This document shows, one piece after another, positions 60,172 to 64,000 of a DNA stretch of 64,000 nucleotides (position 1 is its first letter; each line of letters opens with the position of its first letter). The position numbers and the translations under genes are program-made. Below the pieces are notes generated by a model. It was given only the letters and a program-made list of their open reading frames with translations, was not told the DNA's origin and made no database searches. This DNA is from Caulifigura coniformis (GTDB taxonomy: Bacteria > Planctomycetota > Planctomycetia > Planctomycetales > Planctomycetaceae). The DNA is taken from contig NZ_CP036271.1 in the NCBI RefSeq assembly GCF_007745175.1, forward strand, positions 5,468,314-5,532,313, in the 5' to 3' direction.

Positions 60172-61461
60172 ATGAAGGTTCTTGTCGTTGGACAGGGAGG
60201 GCGTGAACACGCCCTTGTCTGGAAGCTGAAGCAGTCACGGCTGGTGACGAAGGTTTACTGCGCGCCGGGCAACGCCGGCACGGGGCTCGATGTCGAGAAT
60301 ATCGATATCAGCGCGGTCGACGCCGAGCGGCTGGTCAAGTTCGCCAAGAACGAAGGGATCGCCCTGACGGTCATCGGTCCCGAAGCGCCGCTGGTGGCGG
60401 GCGTGGCGGATGCGTTCATGAAGGCGGGGCTGCGGGTGTTCGGGCCGACGAAGGCGGCGGCCCAGCTTGAAGGGAGCAAGAAGTTCGCGAAAGAGGTGAT
60501 GCGGGCCGCGCAGGTTCCGACGGCGGAGTTCCGTTCGTTCACCGATCCCGATTCCGCGATCCAGTTCGTGCAGGAGCGTGAAGAGATCGGGCTGGTTGTG
60601 AAGGCGGACGGCCTCGCGGCCGGTAAGGGCGTCACCGTCTGCAGCACCAAGGCGCAGGCGATCGAAGCGATCCGCGATGCGATGGTGAAACGCGTTTTCG
60701 GGACGGCCGGCGATACGGTCGTGATCGAAGAACGCATGTCGGGGCCCGAACTGAGTGTGCTGGCGCTGGTGGACGGGCGGACGATTGTGCCGCTCGAATC
60801 GGCCCAGGATCACAAGGCCGCCTATGACGACGACCAGGGGCCGAACACGGGCGGGATGGGGGCGTACAGCCCGGCGCCGATCGCCAACCAGGAACTGATG
60901 GACGAGGTGATCGACAAGATCCTCATCCCGACGGTTCATGAACTGCGGCGGCAGGGGATCGAGTATCGCGGAGTGCTCTACGCCGGGCTGATGCTGACAT
61001 CGCAGGGGCCGCGGGTGCTCGAGTTCAATACGCGTCTGGGCGATCCGGAAACGCAGCCGGTCCTGATGCGTCTGAAGTCGGATCTGTTCGAGGTGCTGTG
61101 CGCCGCGGCCGACGGCAAGCTCCGCGATTTCCAGAATCTCGACTGGGATCCGCGGCCATCGGTCTGCGTGGTCATGGCGTCCGAGGGGTATCCGGGCAAC
61201 TATCCGAAGGGGAAGCCGATTCGTGGCCTGGATCGCGCCTCGCAGCTGGCGGATACGAAGGTGTTCCACGCCGGAACGGCCAAGCATGGGCCGAATATCG
61301 TCACCGATGGCGGCCGCGTGCTGGGAGTGACGGCGCTGGGCGACGACATCTCGGACGCCAAGCGGCGGGCGTATGAGGCGGTGAAGTGCATTCGCTGGGA
61401 AGGGGCGTGGTGCCGGAAGGACATTTCGGACAAGGCCCGCGCTGCGCAGCTCGAGGAATAG
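60172..61461 (+). CDS. purD: Phosphoribosylamine-glycine ligase
   Basis: A 429-residue ATP-grasp enzyme that joins glycine to 5-phosphoribosylamine, step two of purine synthesis. It shows KVLVVGQGGREHALVWKLKQ at the N-terminus, ALTVIGPEAPLVAGVADAFM, VKADGLAAGKGVTVCST (ATP-grasp lid), VVIEERMSGPELSVLALVDG, GPNTGGMGAYSPAP and VLEFNTRLGDPETQPVLMRL with the metal-binding Glu/Asn. GGAGAGGAATTG lies ahead of ATG 60172. The next gene starts 4 nt after the stop, so the two are probably translated as a pair. Confidence 0.97.
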   Translation: MKVLVVGQGGREHALVWKLKQSRLVTKVYCAPGNAGTGLDVENIDISAVDAERLVKFAKNEGIALTVIGPEAPLVAGVADAFMKAGLRVFGPTKAAAQLEGSKKFAKEVMRAAQVPTAEFRSFTDPDSAIQFVQEREEIGLVVKADGLAAGKGVTVCSTKAQAIEAIRDAMVKRVFGTAGDTVVIEERMSGPELSVLALVDGRTIVPLESAQDHKAAYDDDQGPNTGGMGAYSPAPIANQELMDEVIDKILIPTVHELRRQGIEYRGVLYAGLMLTSQGPRVLEFNTRLGDPETQPVLMRLKSDLFEVLCAAADGKLRDFQNLDWDPRPSVCVVMASEGYPGNYPKGKPIRGLDRASQLADTKVFHAGTAKHGPNIVTDGGRVLGVTALGDDISDAKRRAYEAVKCIRWEGAWCRKDISDKARAAQLEE

Positions 61462-61464
61462 CGA

Positions 61465-62583
61465 GTGGCGGACCAGCGCCCGCGGTTGTTCCTCGGCAAC
61501 TTCGATTTCGAAGCAGCGCTGGTGTCGCCTTCGGCGTGCGCCTCCCGGGACGCCATCCGGCGCAACAGCGAACTCGCGGCGGCGTGGCTGTCCATCGCCC
61601 GGCCTGGTGACGTGATCGTCACCGAGCATCTTCCTGATGAGCAGTTTCCGCAGGCGCTCGAGCGGTTGAATCGCAAAGGCGTGCGATTCGCCCGGGCGTC
61701 CGAGAGTTTTGATGACGATTGTGTGGTCACTCCGTGGGGCTGGGAACGTCGCGTCATCGGCTGGGCCGACGCGTGCGGCCTGCCCGAGTCTTCGCCGCCG
61801 CTTCACGCCATTGCCATCGCGAATTGCCGCGAGTTTTCGTTCACGAGTGAACGGGACATGGAATGCGGGCTTGCCGGGCAGGCGGTCTGCTGCACGGCGA
61901 CGGAGGTCGCGGACGCCCTGTCCCGGCTCCGGCGGTGGCTGATCAAGGCGAACTTCGGGGCGTCGGGCCGGGAGCGAATCTCCGGAAGCGGGTTGCCGAC
62001 GGAAGAGATGCAGAAGTGGGTTGAGAAACGACTGTCGCGCGATGGGGCCGTGTTCGTCGAGCCATTCGTGGAGTCGGTCGAGGAAGCGGGGGTCCAATGG
62101 GAGATTCCGCCTGACGGTGGGGAGCCCGATCTGGTTGGAGTCGTGCCGTTGCTCTCTGACGACCGGGGGCAGTACCGGGGGAGCGTGATTCCTTCCACGG
62201 CGGATGTACCCGGTCAGTGGCAGACCGTCATTGAGTTTTCGCGACGAGCCGCCCTGCGAGCGCAGAGCCTGGGCTACTTCGGCCCGCTCGGCATCGATGC
62301 GATGCGGTATCGCGACGCCGACGGCGAACTGCGCGAACGCCCCCTGCAGGACATCAATGCCCGCTGGACGATGGGCCGGCTGGCCCTGGGATGGCGGGGT
62401 GAGATTCCCGCTTCGGGGATGACCGTCCTTCGCGCCGGTTCGGAGAACGACTGGGCCGCGACAGCCGACATGCGTTCGCAATGCCTTCGGATCTCGCCAC
62501 ATGCGTTGAATTCCGAGTCGGTCCGGCACGTCTTCTGGCTGGAAACGGGTCGCGAACGGCCAGTCTCAGCCGCGGAAAAATGA
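61465..62583 (+). CDS. ATP-grasp-like protein coupled to purD
   Basis: A 372-residue protein starting at GTG 61465 with GAGGAA upstream, 3 nt after purD. It appears to be a degenerate ATP-grasp protein: RRWLIKANFGASGRERISGS (lid-type Lys with a Gly-rich loop), VFVEPFVESVEEAGVQWEIP (Glu strand), and LGYFGPLGIDAMRYRDADGE with RPLQDINARWTMGRLALGWR (metal-binding Asp, Asn, Arg). The N-terminal half (RLFLGNFDFEAALVSPSACA) is Rossmann-like. This is reminiscent of carboxylate-amine ligases; planctomycetes often place a protein of this type by purD. Substrate unknown; it may act on a purine-pathway intermediate, which is inference from context. Confidence 0.65.
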   Translation: MADQRPRLFLGNFDFEAALVSPSACASRDAIRRNSELAAAWLSIARPGDVIVTEHLPDEQFPQALERLNRKGVRFARASESFDDDCVVTPWGWERRVIGWADACGLPESSPPLHAIAIANCREFSFTSERDMECGLAGQAVCCTATEVADALSRLRRWLIKANFGASGRERISGSGLPTEEMQKWVEKRLSRDGAVFVEPFVESVEEAGVQWEIPPDGGEPDLVGVVPLLSDDRGQYRGSVIPSTADVPGQWQTVIEFSRRAALRAQSLGYFGPLGIDAMRYRDADGELRERPLQDINARWTMGRLALGWRGEIPASGMTVLRAGSENDWAATADMRSQCLRISPHALNSESVRHVFWLETGRERPVSAAEK

Positions 62584-62701
62584 GCCCGCGGAGTCGAATT
62601 CCAGTTGGAGAACGGGAGAGGCGTCGTTGAAATGAGGGGTGGCCAGGTGCTGTCGCGTCGCAACGGACGCGGCGGCTGGAGGGCCACGAGGACTCAATGC
62701 C

Positions 62702-63136
62702 ATGCAAACGAACCGGGTGGCGACCTGCATCGAGCAGGTCCGGGACGGACATCAGCAGGTTGAGCAGGCGGTGCATGAGCTCCGCAGCTGGTGGGAGCAG
62801 TGCGGAGGCGAAATGACTCCGCCGTTTCAGGAACTCTGCCGCCGTCTCATCGATCTCAGGCCGCTGCTGAAAGCTCACTTCCAGGATGAGGAATCGGCCG
62901 ACCACACCTTCGGGCTGGATGATCTCCCTTCCCCTTCGAACTGCAGGGCGGTGCTGCTGGCCGACCTCGACCAGCTGATCGCGCGGCTGCAGGTGTGCCA
63001 TCCGGGGACGGATTGCTGGGCCGATGCGGAGTTCGCTCTCAACCGTTTTCTCACGCAGCTGGGCGCGCATGAGGCCCGTGAGCTGGCGACGCTCCCCGAC
63101 GCGGCGGTGGCCGAAGATCTGCCGATCAACTGGTAG
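62702..63136 (+). CDS. Hemerythrin-like (HHE) domain protein, putative
   Basis: A 144-residue helical protein. It resembles a single hemerythrin/HHE four-helix bundle: IEQVRDGHQQVEQAVHELRS in helix 1 (His, His, Glu), LIDLRPLLKAHFQDEESADH (HFxxEE) in helix 2, and TQLGAHEARELATLPDAAVA (His-Glu) in helix 4. Such domains hold a non-haem di-iron centre for oxygen or nitric oxide sensing or iron storage. The ligand set is not complete enough by eye to be sure. ATG 62702 is the second of two overlapping ATGs (also 62698, out of frame). It lies 118 nt after the ATP-grasp gene; unlinked in function. Confidence 0.6.
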   Translation: MQTNRVATCIEQVRDGHQQVEQAVHELRSWWEQCGGEMTPPFQELCRRLIDLRPLLKAHFQDEESADHTFGLDDLPSPSNCRAVLLADLDQLIARLQVCHPGTDCWADAEFALNRFLTQLGAHEARELATLPDAAVAEDLPINW

Positions 63137-63210
63137 CGGTTCAAAACGACGAAGGCGCTGGCGTTCGCGCACGGCCGAGACGGCCGTGGCACGCCCAGGC
63201 AGGGCGTCGA

Positions 63211-63549
63211 TCAGGCTTCGGCCGATTGCGGCGTGGTGATCGATTTGAGCCCCTGCTCGATGTCGTTCCGTTCGGGCCGGGCCGATTGCTGCAAGACCTT
63301 TCCGTCGCGCAGGAAAACGAGTGTCGGCCAGAGCGTCACGCGGAACGATCGGCCGAGCGGGCGTCCGGAACCATCTTCCACCTTGAGATGGTGCACTTGC
63401 GGATGCTGTGCAAGCAAACGGTCGACGATCGGGGCCACCGCACGGCAGTAACCGCACCACCCGGTGCCGAACTCGAGCAGCACCGGCCCTTCAAACGCGT
63501 CGACTTCCTCGCGAGTGGGAGCTTGATCGGGGAGAAGGTAGGCGGGCAT
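63211..63549 (-). CDS. Cytoplasmic thioredoxin-family protein
   Basis: A 112-residue thioredoxin fold without signal peptide: GPVLLEFGTGWCGYCRAVAP with the active-site WCGYC, followed by VHHLKVEDGSGRPLGRSFRV, and TLWPTLVFLRDGKVLQQSAR with the cis-proline. CGYC is a variant of the usual CGPC, giving a somewhat more oxidising or stabilising active site in known thioredoxins. It is convergent with the hemerythrin-like gene (74 nt apart) and has no obvious partner. Could serve as a general reductant for peroxiredoxins or a ribonucleotide reductase. Confidence 0.92.
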   Translation of the reverse strand: MPAYLLPDQAPTREEVDAFEGPVLLEFGTGWCGYCRAVAPIVDRLLAQHPQVHHLKVEDGSGRPLGRSFRVTLWPTLVFLRDGKVLQQSARPERNDIEQGLKSITTPQSAEA

Positions 63550-63757
63550 CGTCGCCTCCGGCAGTCATCGGGACACAGGGACTTTTCCCCCAGCAGACTG
63601 CATTCCTGCGCCGGTGCAACCCCCTGAACCAACTACGGAAGAGAAGGGCGGGCGGGGGAGAGACACGTCATCCGGTCCACGGATGGTTTCATCTGCGGGA
63701 CGTGACCGCGTATGTTGGTGGTATCCGGCATTCCCTTGCGGCCAATACAATTCAATT

Positions 63758-64000
63758 ATGGCGACGACCGGCGCGCGCGTGCGCTGCCCGCATTGCGGCA
63801 AGAGCTTCAAGATCCCTGATCGCTCCCTCCTGGGGCGAACAGGGAAATGTTCTGCGTGCGCTCAACGGTTCACGCTGACTGAAGACGGCGCTGATGCCGC
63901 CGCTCCGCCGGTCGCGGCAGCGGCGACGCCCGCGCCGGAACCGAAGGTCGCCGCTCCCGCTGCGAAACCGGTTGTGAGGCCTCCAGCGGCCCCGGTTGCG
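63758..64000 (+). CDS. Zinc-ribbon (MJ0042-type) protein, cut by the window end
   Basis: A partial gene, 81 codons visible. The product begins ATTGARVRCPHCGKSFKIPD and SLLGRTGKCSACAQRF: two CxxC knuckles (RCPHC, KCSAC) that coordinate one zinc, the MJ0042 finger. A Pro/Ala-rich linker (residues about 49-81) follows, as in planctomycete proteins that join such a ribbon to a membrane domain, so the rest lies beyond 64000. ATG 63758 has no Shine-Dalgarno site; a TACAAT at 63746-63751 suggests transcription may start at or within a few bases of the ATG. Confidence 0.75.
   Translation, partial: MATTGARVRCPHCGKSFKIPDRSLLGRTGKCSACAQRFTLTEDGADAAAPPVAAAATPAPEPKVAAPAAKPVVRPPAAPVA

Noticed and set aside
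60235-62529. A 764-codon minus-strand frame across purD and the ATP-grasp-like gene
   Set aside because: Shadow across two well-supported genes; Arg/His/Gly-rich with no domain.

Overview
The window looks like a piece of a high-GC chromosome from a planctomycete, probably order Planctomycetales. The markers are a DUF1559 prepilin-like protein with a type IV N-terminal methylation segment, DUF1501 and Gfo/Idh/MocA proteins with Tat leaders, a membrane-anchored serine/threonine kinase, several TlpA/thioredoxin-like envelope proteins, a large alpha-2-macroglobulin, and an mraZ gene with no cell-division cluster behind it. I saw no rRNA, tRNA, CRISPR array, prophage or insertion sequence. It reads as ordinary chromosome with a few accessory loci.

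Layout. 1-6.9 kb: a DUF1990 protein, a 42-residue membrane peptide, a CsbD-like stress protein, acetolactate synthase large subunit, a small HTH-like protein with a palindromic promoter, an orphan ParA, a secreted Gly/Trp/Tyr protein and a Tat-exported sugar isomerase-like protein. 7.0-16 kb: a multi-pass membrane protein, then a surface-polysaccharide cluster (sugar transferase, three family-4-type glycosyltransferases and asparagine synthase on the minus strand, and a divergent polymerase-like membrane protein). 16-20.9 kb: DUF1501, a Gfo/Idh/MocA oxidoreductase broken by an exact 10-bp tandem duplication, and a DUF1559 protein with a small lipoprotein. 21.1-24.8 kb: a DUF4157 protein that also carries an apparent PD-(D/E)xK nuclease core (candidate injected toxin), and a sigma-70 factor with an unusual N-terminal half. 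25.3-30.2 kb: twin cyclophilins, hemC, a glycosyltransferase, and mraZ preceded by a textbook MraZ box. 30.6-39.1 kb: redoxin proteins, a kinase overlapping a pabA/trpG-type glutamine amidotransferase, a thioredoxin/YHS protein and a LOG-family protein. 39.3-43.8 kb: an HlyD adaptor and a Mn/Zn ABC importer whose permease carries a DtxR-like tail. 44.5-51 kb: a PcrA/UvrD helicase, a membrane-anchored protein of unknown function, and a SNF2 helicase. 51.1-64 kb: a FecR-like envelope protein, the alpha-2-macroglobulin, purD coupled to an ATP-grasp-like protein, a hemerythrin-like protein, a thioredoxin, and the start of a zinc-ribbon protein cut by the window end.

How genes work together. Transcription units are short and often divergent, with strong intrinsic terminators between them (for example 1299-1325, 3386-3422, 30120-30160, 37942-37979 and 59926-59964). 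The most interesting items are the DUF4157/nuclease-like protein at 21.1-22.8 kb, the frameshifting duplication at 18659-18681, the in-phase TGGGR repeats in front of the orphan mraZ at 29231-29275, and three candidate operators or stress promoters (3818-3833, 43751-43770 and 53463-53491). All family names come from recognising motifs by eye. No database search was run.
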